Below the pieces are notes generated by a model. That model ran no database searches. It was not told the DNA's origin and saw nothing but the letters and a program-made list of their open reading frames with translations. A stretch of 51,567 nt of DNA, taken from NCBI RefSeq assembly GCF_025460835.1, contig NZ_JAMXAY010000036.1, positions 918 to 52,484 on the forward strand. The letters run 5' to 3'. The number at the start of each line of letters is the position of its first letter. The stretch's first letter is position 1. Below, one piece after another: positions 36,093-43,371 of the stretch. The position numbers and the translations under genes were made by a program. This stretch comes from Parapedobacter soli (GTDB lineage: Bacteria > Bacteroidota > Bacteroidia > Sphingobacteriales > Sphingobacteriaceae).

Positions 36093-37700
36093 ATGAAGCA
36101 CATGAACAAGCCGCAATTGCCACGCCTCATGTGGATGTTGGCATCACTTGGCCTGGCATTCAGCCTCGGGTTGGCCCCGGCCGCTGCCCAACCCAGTTGG
36201 ATGCAACAGGAACAGAAACTTGAACCCATCGTCGAACAAATCGTGCAGGAAGCCAGCGAAAACTCCCAGTTGAAGCAACTTGCCCATGAGCTATTGGATG
36301 TAGTGGGGCCACGTTTGGTGGGCACGCCGCAAATGAAAAACGCCCACGATTGGGCAGTGGCCAAATACAAGGAATGGGGTATCGAAGCACGTTATGAGGA
36401 ATTTGGCGAGTGGCGGGGCTGGGACCGGGGCATTTCCCACATTGACATGGTGTACCCCCGAGTCAAGACATTAGCAGGCACCCAATTGGCCTGGAGCCCT
36501 ACTACTGGGGGTAAGGCTGTGGAAGGCGAAGTGATCGTACTCCCCGCCGTACAGGACTCCCTGGCTTTCCAAGCTTGGCTGCCCAATGTAAAAGGGAAAT
36601 ACGTCATGATTTCGATGCCGCAGCCCACGGGACGGCCCGATCACAATTGGGAGGAGTTCGGACGGCCGGAATCCATTGAGAAAATGAAAGCCGAACGCGA
36701 TTCGTTGACGAAGGCCTGGAACGCGAATATCGCAGCGATGGGTGTTTCATCCCGTTCGCTGCCGCGGATTTTGGAAGAAGCTGGTGCAGCAGGTATCCTG
36801 GAGTGCTACTGGTCGCGCGAATTCGGCTCGAACAAGATTTTCGGTGCACGCACCACCAAGGTGCCATCGTTAGATATTTCGCTGGAAGATTACGGCATAC
36901 TCTACCGCCTCGCCGAAAACGGCCACAAACCACGCATCAAGGTGGAAACCGATTCCAAGGACCTGGGCACCGTACCCACCTTCAACACCATCGCCGAAAT
37001 CAAGGGTACCGAGAAACCCGATGAATACGTTATCCTTTCTGCGCACTTCGACTCGTGGGAAGGGGGCTCCGGCGCGACCGACAACGGTACCGGTACCATT
37101 ACGATGATGGAGGTCGCACGTATCCTCAAGAAACTGTATCCCAACCCCAAACGGACCATTCTCATTGGCCATTGGGGCAGCGAAGAGCAGGGACTGAACG
37201 GCTCCCGGGCGTTTGTGTTGGACCATCCGGAAATCGTGGAGAAGACACAGGCCGTATTTAACCAAGATAACGGCACTGGACGGGTAGCCAACCTCAACGG
37301 CTCCGGTTTCCTGCATGCGTATGATTTCATGGGCAGGTGGATGGCTGCCGCCCCAAGGGATATTACCCGCGACATCCAGACCGATTATCCCGGTTCGCCC
37401 GGTGGCGGTGGGTCCGACCATGCCTCTTTCGTCGCTGCGGGCATACCGGCGTTCATGATGAGTTCGCTCTCTTGGGGCTACGGGACCATAACCTGGCATA
37501 CCAACCTGGATACGTATGATAAGCTGATCTTTGACGATATCCGGGACAATGTCATCCTTATTGCCACGTTGGCCTACAAGGCCAGTGAAGAGCCCGAATT
37601 GGTCAACCGCGAAAAGCGGGTAATGCCCTTGGGCAGGGACGGACAGCCGCAGCAATGGCCTGTCATCCGCCAGCCAAGGCGTACCGGCGTAGGGTATTGA
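36093..37700 (+). CDS. Secreted M28-family metallopeptidase, copy B
   Basis: A 535-residue paralogue of the 31-kb peptidase, with a signal peptide (LASLGLAFSLGLAPAAAQ) and the same metal-site segments (AHFDSWEGGSGATDNGTG, GSEEQG, NQDNGTG, SDHASFVAAGIPAFMMSSL). By eye about nine in ten residues are identical to copy A, while third codon positions differ often and are more GC-rich here, so the duplication is not recent. An ATG three codons in is an alternative start. In copy A the convergent partner is 7 bp away; here it is 4 kb away, beyond an inserted cassette. Confidence 0.93.
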   Translation: MKHMNKPQLPRLMWMLASLGLAFSLGLAPAAAQPSWMQQEQKLEPIVEQIVQEASENSQLKQLAHELLDVVGPRLVGTPQMKNAHDWAVAKYKEWGIEARYEEFGEWRGWDRGISHIDMVYPRVKTLAGTQLAWSPTTGGKAVEGEVIVLPAVQDSLAFQAWLPNVKGKYVMISMPQPTGRPDHNWEEFGRPESIEKMKAERDSLTKAWNANIAAMGVSSRSLPRILEEAGAAGILECYWSREFGSNKIFGARTTKVPSLDISLEDYGILYRLAENGHKPRIKVETDSKDLGTVPTFNTIAEIKGTEKPDEYVILSAHFDSWEGGSGATDNGTGTITMMEVARILKKLYPNPKRTILIGHWGSEEQGLNGSRAFVLDHPEIVEKTQAVFNQDNGTGRVANLNGSGFLHAYDFMGRWMAAAPRDITRDIQTDYPGSPGGGGSDHASFVAAGIPAFMMSSLSWGYGTITWHTNLDTYDKLIFDDIRDNVILIATLAYKASEEPELVNREKRVMPLGRDGQPQQWPVIRQPRRTGVGY

Positions 37701-37730
37701 GACACCGGTCGCGTCACTTAAAAACAAAAG

Positions 37731-37760
37731 TCCCGTGAATTTTCTAACGCGGGATTTTTT
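37731..37760. terminator. Bidirectional intrinsic terminator
   Basis: Stem TCCCGTG (37731-37737) / CGCGGGA (37748-37754), 7 bp including one G-T pair, 10-nt loop, followed by six T on the plus strand; on the minus strand the stem is followed by CTTTTGTTTTT. It closes both the peptidase B gene (stop 30 bp upstream) and the minus-strand cassette operon (HEPN stop 10 bp away), marking the left edge of the cassette. Confidence 0.8.
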
Positions 37761-37769
37761 GTTGTTCAT

Positions 37770-38588
37770 TCATTCCCCCCAATTTTGATTCTTCACCAGA
37801 TTATCAAGCGTTCTTCTACACACTTCAATCATCAGCTTCATTAAATCCGCTGACTTTTCCAATAGACAATCCGAATCCCGTTCGGTAATGTGGTAGTTGT
37901 TGTCATACCTCACGGATAGATACGCCCGGTCCAACACCTCGATGAGCCACATGTCCCTTTCGTTGTTTTTGTCCAATATAACTTTTATTTCCGGAACATA
38001 TGGAAGCAATAGCTGTAAGTGGTTCCGTAGCGAATGTGAGGTTTTTTCCCTGCCGAAAATGACGATTTCGCCCATTCGGAAGCACAATTCGAACAATTGG
38101 TGCAGCATGAAGGCACAAAGCTGGAGGTTTTTCCTGCTTAGGTAAAACTGCACCCCTTCACTGAATGCTGCTACTTTCCGCTGCTCCAGTCGGAGGTTTT
38201 CGGTTGCCTTCTGGAATACCTTTTCGAAAGAAAACTTCCTGCTGGCTCCTACGCACGCGCTTTGCGGATTAAGGTAAAGCAGATTGTCAGGCTGGCACCG
38301 GCATAGCAGCGCGATGCCGCCCTGCTTGATGCCCAGCCGCACCTCATGGACATAGTAAATCCGCGGTCTGAAAGGCGCATAGCCACTCATCGCCATATTG
38401 ACCAACGGCGCGGCTTCCATGATGAACTGCCTGGTAGTGTGCGGCAGTAACACGACCACTTCCTGCTGTCTAACCCCGGCCTGCTCAAACGTATAAAGGT
38501 AAATCTGGTCGACCAGCAAAGTGTTCACCAGCCGCTCGGTGAGCGTGGAGAGTTGTTGGAAGGTAGTTGTGTTATACGACGAATTCAT
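37770..38588 (-). CDS. HEPN-domain protein (possible ribonuclease)
   Basis: A 272-residue soluble protein. The C-terminal part (about 140-265) is all-helical and reads as a HEPN domain: CAFMLHQLFELCFRMGEIVIFGREKTSHSLRNHLQLL, followed by RYDNNYH near residues 227-233, which fits the Rx4-6H catalytic motif of HEPN ribonucleases. The N-terminal 120 residues resemble the degenerate nucleotidyltransferase-like half found in Sphingobacteriaceae HEPN proteins but lack a recognisable catalytic signature. It is last in a minus-strand run with an HTH protein and three small paralogues. Many HEPN proteins are toxins or defence RNases, so such a role is plausible but unproven here. Confidence 0.6.
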   Translation of the reverse strand: MNSSYNTTTFQQLSTLTERLVNTLLVDQIYLYTFEQAGVRQQEVVVLLPHTTRQFIMEAAPLVNMAMSGYAPFRPRIYYVHEVRLGIKQGGIALLCRCQPDNLLYLNPQSACVGASRKFSFEKVFQKATENLRLEQRKVAAFSEGVQFYLSRKNLQLCAFMLHQLFELCFRMGEIVIFGREKTSHSLRNHLQLLLPYVPEIKVILDKNNERDMWLIEVLDRAYLSVRYDNNYHITERDSDCLLEKSADLMKLMIEVCRRTLDNLVKNQNWGE

Positions 38589-38610
38589 AAATAAACAGGC
38601 TAGTCAATAC

Positions 38611-39291
38611 CTAGTTCGCCGCGCCTCGCGGCTTTTTTATCAGGATATAATAATGGCCAAGCTCTTTCGAAACTTTGTGCCTGAGTCTAGGATAAGCCTT
38701 CTGTTTGGTAAATGCAGTTAATACGTCGTGAAGATTTCTAGGTTTGATATAGCCCCAAAGCAGTCCCTTGCATTTTGCGAAGATTTCGCGCGGTGTTCGT
38801 TCCTTGTGGAAGTAATTTAGATCAATCAATGCTTGTACGGCTATTCGTAAGGATTCTTTCTCTCTTTCCGTGGAATGCTCGTAATAGTCCAGATTGGGAT
38901 TTTCATCTTTTAAGAGAAACAGCATTTCTGGTTCACCGTTTTCAAGCAGGCGATCCATTTGGTACAGAATGCCTTCCGGATTGATGATTTTGGTGATTCG
39001 ATAAGTAAATTCGCGTTCGTCGGATGGATCATGATCGTGGTATAAACTACCAGCGTTTTCGACCCCGAGGACACGGGCAATTTTATAAAAATCTTGAATA
39101 TCTAAATCCCTATGTTTCAACTGCTCGATTTCCGATATAAAGGTTGGTTTCCGCCCCATGAGGAAAGCCAGTTCGTCCGGAGAATAGTGATTGGTTATCC
39201 GGTGCAATATAATCCGGTAAATGGTATTCATCATGAGCAATGACAGCTTTGCCTCGTAAGAAGTGGATGCGGAGTGTTGTTTTTCCTTCAT
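38611..39291 (-). CDS. HTH-containing protein of unknown family
   Basis: A 226-residue protein with an XRE-like helix-turn-helix near residues 30-75 (ITNHYSPDELAFLMGRKPTFISEIEQL, DLDIQDFYKIARVLGV). The rest is helical with a basic C-terminus (KVSKELGHYYILIKKPRG). No enzymatic motif or membrane segment is seen. It is 22 bp upstream of the HEPN gene and about 100 bp downstream of the three small paralogues, all on the minus strand. It may regulate the cassette or be a DNA-binding partner of the HEPN protein. I know of no named family. Confidence 0.6.
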   Translation of the reverse strand: MKEKQHSASTSYEAKLSLLMMNTIYRIILHRITNHYSPDELAFLMGRKPTFISEIEQLKHRDLDIQDFYKIARVLGVENAGSLYHDHDPSDEREFTYRITKIINPEGILYQMDRLLENGEPEMLFLLKDENPNLDYYEHSTEREKESLRIAVQALIDLNYFHKERTPREIFAKCKGLLWGYIKPRNLHDVLTAFTKQKAYPRLRHKVSKELGHYYILIKKPRGAAN

Positions 39292-39395
39292 TTTGCTTTT
39301 ACTTTAAATTTGCCTAGAAATTTTGGTGATTAAGTCAACCTATTTACGGCATCAGGCAAATTGCCATCCGTTCCGATATTTGGTTGCTTTTCGTT

Positions 39396-39803
39396 TTATT
39401 TGAACTTATATCTGAAGAATTTTTTCCGTTCCGCTTGATTGATGATTGCATCGTTTTTTGAAATATTCCTGATCAGCTCGAAATGCCATTCCGTGTAAAA
39501 CTGGTCTAACAGCTCAAATTTGCTATCGATATTCTCCAGTTGATCAGTAGTATCCCACACGATTGTTTGGTAGTCCAAGTACTTTTCCCTGACTTTCTTT
39601 GCGGGAAACGGCCTGCTGTTTGGCCTCATCTGAAATTCCAGAAAAAAGGAAGTTCCGTGTTGTTTCTCTTTGCTCGCCTTGCCAGAATAGTATTCAGGAA
39701 GCGATACGGATTCTACAAATTGTTGGATAACCCTTTCAGGTTGCTCGTAGTATAAATCGCAGGCTAAAAGAAAGCCATGCGACAAGTATAGTTCAACGTT
39801 CAT
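39396..39803 (-). CDS. Small paralogue 1 of a tandem three-gene family, function unknown
   Basis: A 135-residue soluble protein. Its N-terminal 45 residues (VELYLSHGFLLACDLYYEQP, then VIQQFVESVSLPEYY) align with those of the two genes upstream: a short beta strand, then FLLxC(D/E), then an amphipathic helix containing (A/V)IQxF and a VSxP-type turn. The C-terminal half is helical and basic (ERKKFFRYKFK). The start overlaps the end of paralogue 2 by 11 bases. No database family is recognised. Confidence 0.6.
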   Translation of the reverse strand: MNVELYLSHGFLLACDLYYEQPERVIQQFVESVSLPEYYSGKASKEKQHGTSFFLEFQMRPNSRPFPAKKVREKYLDYQTIVWDTTDQLENIDSKFELLDQFYTEWHFELIRNISKNDAIINQAERKKFFRYKFK

Positions 39804-40203
39804 ATTGCTCTTGGTTTATTTTATGTCCCGATGTCTTATACCCGGGGATATGTTTTCTGTATAAATCTCGATATTCAATCAATTTTCGACGAGCGTAATC
39901 TTCTAATTCCGGTTGCTCCATATTCTGCTCATTCATCATTATCTTATCAAATTCTTCGATGAATCCTTTCGCAAATCGAAAGTAAATTGATGCCCAAAGT
40001 CGATTGGTAACATTCCTTTTTGCATGCAAGTAAATTAATCCGGTTGCTGCCCTGTTCGGATCTATCGGGTATGAACTTAGAAGACGGGGAAAGGACACAT
40101 GATCGATAAAATACTGGATTGCGTGCTCCGGATGAAAACCGGCTAATTCACAAAGGATTAAAAAATCATTGGGAAGATCTAACATTATTCTTTTTCGGAC
40201 CAT
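39793..40203 (-). CDS. Small paralogue 2 of a tandem three-gene family, function unknown
   Basis: A 136-residue protein with the shared N-terminus (IMLDLPNDFLILCELAGFHP, AIQYFIDHVSFPRLL), then helices including a Tyr/Arg-rich IYFRFAKGFIEEFDK, and a basic tail. The ATG at 40203 is chosen because its N-terminal strand aligns with that of paralogue 3; another ATG lies six codons in. With this start it overlaps paralogue 3 by 38 bases, a large overlap that suggests strict translational coupling. Confidence 0.6.
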   Translation of the reverse strand: MVRKRIMLDLPNDFLILCELAGFHPEHAIQYFIDHVSFPRLLSSYPIDPNRAATGLIYLHAKRNVTNRLWASIYFRFAKGFIEEFDKIMMNEQNMEQPELEDYARRKLIEYRDLYRKHIPGYKTSGHKINQEQYER

Positions 40204-40552
40204 AATTGAGATGCAGTTTATTAAACAATTTGTTGATATAGTTTTGGTATTCAGTCGAATGCAGGGTCATCCCGCTTTCTTCCTTCAGTTGCTTGATCTC
40301 ATCAAGGGCGGCAAGAATGAGTCTATTGTTTCTCTCGTTTAAGTTTCGGTCTTGGGGAAGGCACCAGAAGAGATATACACAAAAGAAAATTTTCGTTGCC
40401 CTGAACTCGGTAGTAGTGTTTTCGTCGTGTGTAGCTTCGAATAGTTTTACGTTTCTGGTATAGCATTTAATCGCTTCTCGAACATCCACATGCATGGTTT
40501 CGCACGTCAACAGAAAATCATCGTGAAGATTTAAATTTACGGTAACTCTCAT
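40166..40552 (-). CDS. Small paralogue 3 of a tandem three-gene family, function unknown
   Basis: A 128-residue protein and the first gene of the minus-strand cassette operon. The N-terminus VTVNLNLHDDFLLTCETMHV followed by REAIKCYTRNVKLF aligns with the other two paralogues. A hydrophobic, Cys/Phe-rich stretch (ATKIFFCVYLFWCLPQ) lies near residues 52-67, equivalent to ATGLIYLHAK in paralogue 2, and is too short and central to be a signal peptide. The C-terminal part is helical. Its start faces the direct-repeat operator at 40597-40670. Confidence 0.6.
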   Translation of the reverse strand: MRVTVNLNLHDDFLLTCETMHVDVREAIKCYTRNVKLFEATHDENTTTEFRATKIFFCVYLFWCLPQDRNLNERNNRLILAALDEIKQLKEESGMTLHSTEYQNYINKLFNKLHLNYGPKKNNVRSSQ

Positions 40553-40596
40553 GGCATTTACTATTTATTTCAAGCGAATTAATAAAGACTATGGCA

Positions 40597-40670
40597 TGTA
40601 CCGAACCAATCCCGTTTGTATTCCACCAAATGCCGCATGTATTTTACCGGTCATCGCTTGTATTCTACCA
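40597..40670 (+). promoter_or_regulatory. Iteron-like operator: direct repeats phased at 21 bp
   Basis: TGTATTCCACCA (40617-40628), TGTATTTTACCG (40638-40649) and TGTATTCTACCA (40659-40670) are direct repeats with starts exactly 21 bp apart, two helical turns. A degenerate fourth copy TGTACCGAACCA lies at 40597-40608. They fill the gap between the minus-strand cassette operon and the XRE regulator gene, so cooperative binding on one face of the helix by the XRE protein is the natural reading. An apparent reading frame across this region is an artefact of the repeats. Confidence 0.75.
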
Positions 40671-40684
40671 CGAACGACGATTTC

Positions 40685-40715
40685 TTTCGGAAAAGCCGAA
40701 TATTTGCTACCTTTG
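40685..40715 (+). promoter_or_regulatory. Promoter of the XRE-antitoxin-toxin operon
   Basis: TTTC (40685-40688, one off TTTG), a 19-bp spacer and TACCTTTG (40708-40715), an exact -7 match. The -7 box ends four bases before the ATG at 40720, so the transcript should be leaderless or nearly so. Confidence 0.55.
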
Positions 40716-40719
40716 AGGT

Positions 40720-41148
40720 ATGAGTACATCCACAACACCCAACCACATCGGCCGCAAAATCAGCCGCATACGCGAACTGCGCGGCATGAAGCAGGAAGCC
40801 CTTGCCGTGGAGCTTGGCGTAAGCCAGCAGACCGTCTCCAACATGGAGAAAAGTGAGACCATTGAAGCTGATTTACTGGCACAGGTGGCGAAGATTTTGG
40901 GTGTGACACCGGAGGCTATTGAGTATTTTGACGAGGATAAGGTGATTAATTTCTTTAATAACTTTCATGACAGTAGTGCGGGTACATTCGGAAACGGTGG
41001 AACCTTAAATCATCACTGTACCTTCAACCCGCTCGACAAATTAATCGAGGCTTACGATGAAAATAAAAAACTCTACGAACGGCTATTGGAAGCAGAAAAG
41101 GAAAAAGTGAAGTATTTGGAACAGTTGACTGAAAAGCGTAAATCATGA
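40720..41148 (+). CDS. XRE-family transcriptional regulator
   Basis: A 142-residue DNA-binding protein with a classic N-terminal HTH_3 domain (about residues 9-64: KISRIRELRGMKQEALAVELGVSQQTVSNMEKS) and a C-terminal coiled coil (about 108-140: KLIEAYDENKKLYERLLEAEKEKVKYLEQL) for dimerisation. A Gly/His-rich middle (TFGNGGTLNHHCTF) joins them. Its start is just downstream of the 21-bp-phased direct repeats, which it probably binds, controlling both divergent arms. The stop overlaps the antitoxin start by four bases. Confidence 0.9.
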   Translation: MSTSTTPNHIGRKISRIRELRGMKQEALAVELGVSQQTVSNMEKSETIEADLLAQVAKILGVTPEAIEYFDEDKVINFFNNFHDSSAGTFGNGGTLNHHCTFNPLDKLIEAYDENKKLYERLLEAEKEKVKYLEQLTEKRKS

Positions 41149-41372
41149 TACGAACAATCATTACACCGGAACAACGGAATATATCAATAAAATTGCCCAA
41201 GGGCTTCGTGGGCAAACGTATAGAGGTAATCGCCTTTGCGATTGACGAAATCAATGACAATCAAACCGGGAACGTGTTTTCCGAACCGGTGCAAACCCAT
41301 CTAGCCACAGAAAATGTATTAGCTAAAGATTGGCTGTCGCGGGAGGAAGATATAGCATGGCAAAATTTATAA
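41145..41372 (+). CDS. Putative antitoxin of the MazF-like toxin
   Basis: A 75-residue protein. The first half (IRTIITPEQRNISIKLPKGFVGKRIEVIAFA) reads as a small beta-rich domain, the style of a group of Bacteroidota antitoxins; the second half is a flexible acidic segment ending DWLSREEDIAWQNL that could wrap the toxin. It is not a clear MazE/AbrB match. The assignment as antitoxin rests on size, layout and the 16-base overlap with the toxin gene downstream. It is translationally coupled to the XRE gene upstream. Confidence 0.7.
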   Translation: MIRTIITPEQRNISIKLPKGFVGKRIEVIAFAIDEINDNQTGNVFSEPVQTHLATENVLAKDWLSREEDIAWQNL

Positions 41373-41686
41373 AGGGCGACATCGTTGTAATACCGTTTCC
41401 TTTTTCGGATTTGAGCGGCTCAAAACGCCGACCAGCTTATGTTTTAACAGATTTGGGGGGCGACGATATCATCTTATGCCAAATAACAAGCCAAATCCGA
41501 GACGACGAGTTTTCCATCAATTTGGGCGCTTCTGATTTCCGAGAAGGTTCTCTTCCGGTAGCATCAAGAATAAGGCCTACACGCATATTCACTGCTGATA
41601 AAAGAATCATTGCAAGAAAAGCTGGAACAGTAAATGAGGATGTTAAAAAAAGAGTTTCGGCAATGCTTCGTCAATTGTTCGATTAA
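41357..41686 (+). CDS. MazF/PemK-family toxin (endoribonuclease)
   Basis: A 109-residue protein of the MazF/PemK/CcdB-like fold. Diagnostic segments are KGDIVVIPFPFSDLSGSKRRPAYVLTD at the N-terminus, ILCQITSQ, and SRIRPTRIFTADKR near residue 75. MazF toxins cut mRNA at short sequences and stop growth until the antitoxin neutralises them. The ATG at 41357 (MAKFIKGDIV) is chosen over one nine codons upstream since family members begin here. Its end lies 19 bp from the convergent glutamate-synthase-like gene and forms the right edge of the inserted cassette. Confidence 0.92.
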   Translation: MAKFIKGDIVVIPFPFSDLSGSKRRPAYVLTDLGGDDIILCQITSQIRDDEFSINLGASDFREGSLPVASRIRPTRIFTADKRIIARKAGTVNEDVKKRVSAMLRQLFD

Positions 41687-41705
41687 CTCCTATTGGAAAA
41701 CGAAC

Positions 41706-43349
41706 CTATCCCGTCATCGGCTTTTTCGCCCAGGCATATTCCACGAAATCGATATCCAAAAAATCCGGCTTGAACGAATCGGGACGGCTGATTTTCATCA
41801 GCAGTTCGAACGATTGGGGATAAGGCTGCTGCAATAAGCTCCCGCTCGGAATATACGGATATGTGTCCAGGTAAGTTTCCACGCGATTCGGAGCTACCCG
41901 GCGATGGATATATACCCGGTGTATCTGGTCAGGATGTTCGATACCAGCAGCGCCCATGAGCTCGCCGGCGCTCTTTACGGTCTCTTGGTGGAAGTTGGCC
42001 ACACGCACCCGCTTATCGGCAACCACCAATCCCTTCACCAGCTCCGGATTTTGGGTGGCCACCCCGGTGGGGCACGTATTGGCATTGCACTCCAGCGCCT
42101 GTATGCATCCGAGAGCCATCATCATACCGCGTGCGCTGTTGCAGATATCCGCACCGAGCGCAAAGTTTTTCACGAGGTCAAAACCGGTCGCAATCTTGCC
42201 GGAGGCGATGACCTTGATATGCCGCTTGAGGTCGAATCCGGTCAGGCAATCATACACGAAGGCCAGTGCGTCGCGCAAGGGCATGCCCACCGAGTTGGAA
42301 AACTCCAATGGCGCCGCGCCGGTGCCGCCCTCACCGCCGTCCACCGTGATGAAGTCGGGATATATGCCCTGCTGCACCATGGCCTTGCAGATGGCCACAA
42401 ATTCGCTCCGGTGGCCGATGCACAGCTTAAAGCCAACAGGCTTGCCGCCAGACAACCCACGAAGCTGCTCGACGAAATCTAACAAGCCCGCCGGTGTGGA
42501 AAATGCCCGATGGAAAGGCGGTGAATCGACTTCCTTGCCCGCTTCCACCAATCGGATACGGGCCACTTCCGGCGTTACTTTCACTGCTGGCAAAATGCCC
42601 CCATGGCCGGGCTTGGCACCCTGTGATAATTTGATTTCAATCATCTTGACTTGCGGGTGCCGGGCCTTTTCGGCAAAGGCTTCGGCGTTGAAATTGCCAT
42701 CCGGATGCCTACATCCGAAATATCCGGTGCCAATCTGCCATACCACATCGCCGCCACCTCCCAAGTGATAGTCGGTGAGCCCACCCTCACCGGTGTTGTG
42801 GTAAAATCCGCCGATTTTCGCCCCCTCATTTAGGGCCATCACGGCGTTCTTGCTCAATGAGCCGTAGCTCATCGCCGAAATGTTGAAGACGCTGCTGGAG
42901 TACGGCTGCGTGCATTGGGGCCCGCCGACCGTCACACGTGGATGCTCGTTGATCTTGAAATAGTCGATGGCGGTGATGCTATGGCTCAGCCACTCGTAGT
43001 TGTTTTCGTACACGTCCAATTGCGTACCGAAGGGTGTCGTGTCCAATACTTTTTTGGAGCGTTGATAAATGACATTCCGGAACATGCGGCTGAACGGTCG
43101 TCCGGTCGTGTCGCTCTCCACGAAATACTGTTGGATTTCCGGGCGGATGCTTTCAAACAGGTACCGCAACCGCCCGAACAGGGGAAAATTACGCCGGATG
43201 GCCTGCCTGGTCTGCACGATGTCCAGCACACCCAACAAAATCAACGGACCAATCGCGACGAAACTCCAAAGGATAGGCGGCCACCAAATGCCAGCTACCA
43301 CAATTGCCCCTGCCACCAGGCTGGCACCGTATATGAACGCTGTTCGCAT
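41706..43349 (-). CDS. FMN-binding glutamate synthase family protein, copy B
   Basis: A 547-residue paralogue of the 32.8-kb gene, about nine in ten residues identical by eye. It has the same two N-terminal membrane helices, SAMSYGSLSKNAVMALNEGAKIGGFYHNTGEGG, KPGHGGILPAVKVTPEVARIR and CNANTCPTGVATQNP. No glutaminase domain is present. The start MRTAFIYG aligns with copy A; an ATG two codons upstream is possible. It is 22 bp downstream of the acetyl-xylan-esterase-like gene and probably co-transcribed with it, whereas copy A follows the DUF3748 gene. Confidence 0.88.
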   Translation of the reverse strand: MRTAFIYGASLVAGAIVVAGIWWPPILWSFVAIGPLILLGVLDIVQTRQAIRRNFPLFGRLRYLFESIRPEIQQYFVESDTTGRPFSRMFRNVIYQRSKKVLDTTPFGTQLDVYENNYEWLSHSITAIDYFKINEHPRVTVGGPQCTQPYSSSVFNISAMSYGSLSKNAVMALNEGAKIGGFYHNTGEGGLTDYHLGGGGDVVWQIGTGYFGCRHPDGNFNAEAFAEKARHPQVKMIEIKLSQGAKPGHGGILPAVKVTPEVARIRLVEAGKEVDSPPFHRAFSTPAGLLDFVEQLRGLSGGKPVGFKLCIGHRSEFVAICKAMVQQGIYPDFITVDGGEGGTGAAPLEFSNSVGMPLRDALAFVYDCLTGFDLKRHIKVIASGKIATGFDLVKNFALGADICNSARGMMMALGCIQALECNANTCPTGVATQNPELVKGLVVADKRVRVANFHQETVKSAGELMGAAGIEHPDQIHRVYIHRRVAPNRVETYLDTYPYIPSGSLLQQPYPQSFELLMKISRPDSFKPDFLDIDFVEYAWAKKPMTG

Positions 43350-43371
43350 ACCCAAAGATGGCGATTTTACG

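Noticed and set aside
36870-37769. A 299-codon open frame antisense to peptidase copy B
   Set aside because: It lies opposite a strongly supported M28 peptidase gene; long antisense frames are common in GC-rich third-position coding DNA.
40597-40670. Possible CRISPR array or plasmid replication iterons
   Set aside because: The 12-bp core and 9-bp spacing are too short for CRISPR, and no rep gene is nearby; the promoter position favours an operator.
40551-40856. A 101-codon open frame on the plus strand across the divergent promoter
   Set aside because: It runs through the 21-bp direct repeats, giving a spurious 7-residue periodicity (ACILP), and overlaps the start of the real XRE gene in another frame.
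37700-41706. Attachment-site direct repeats flanking the cassette
   Set aside because: Comparison of the two junctions by eye gave no direct repeat longer than chance, and no integrase or recombinase gene is present.
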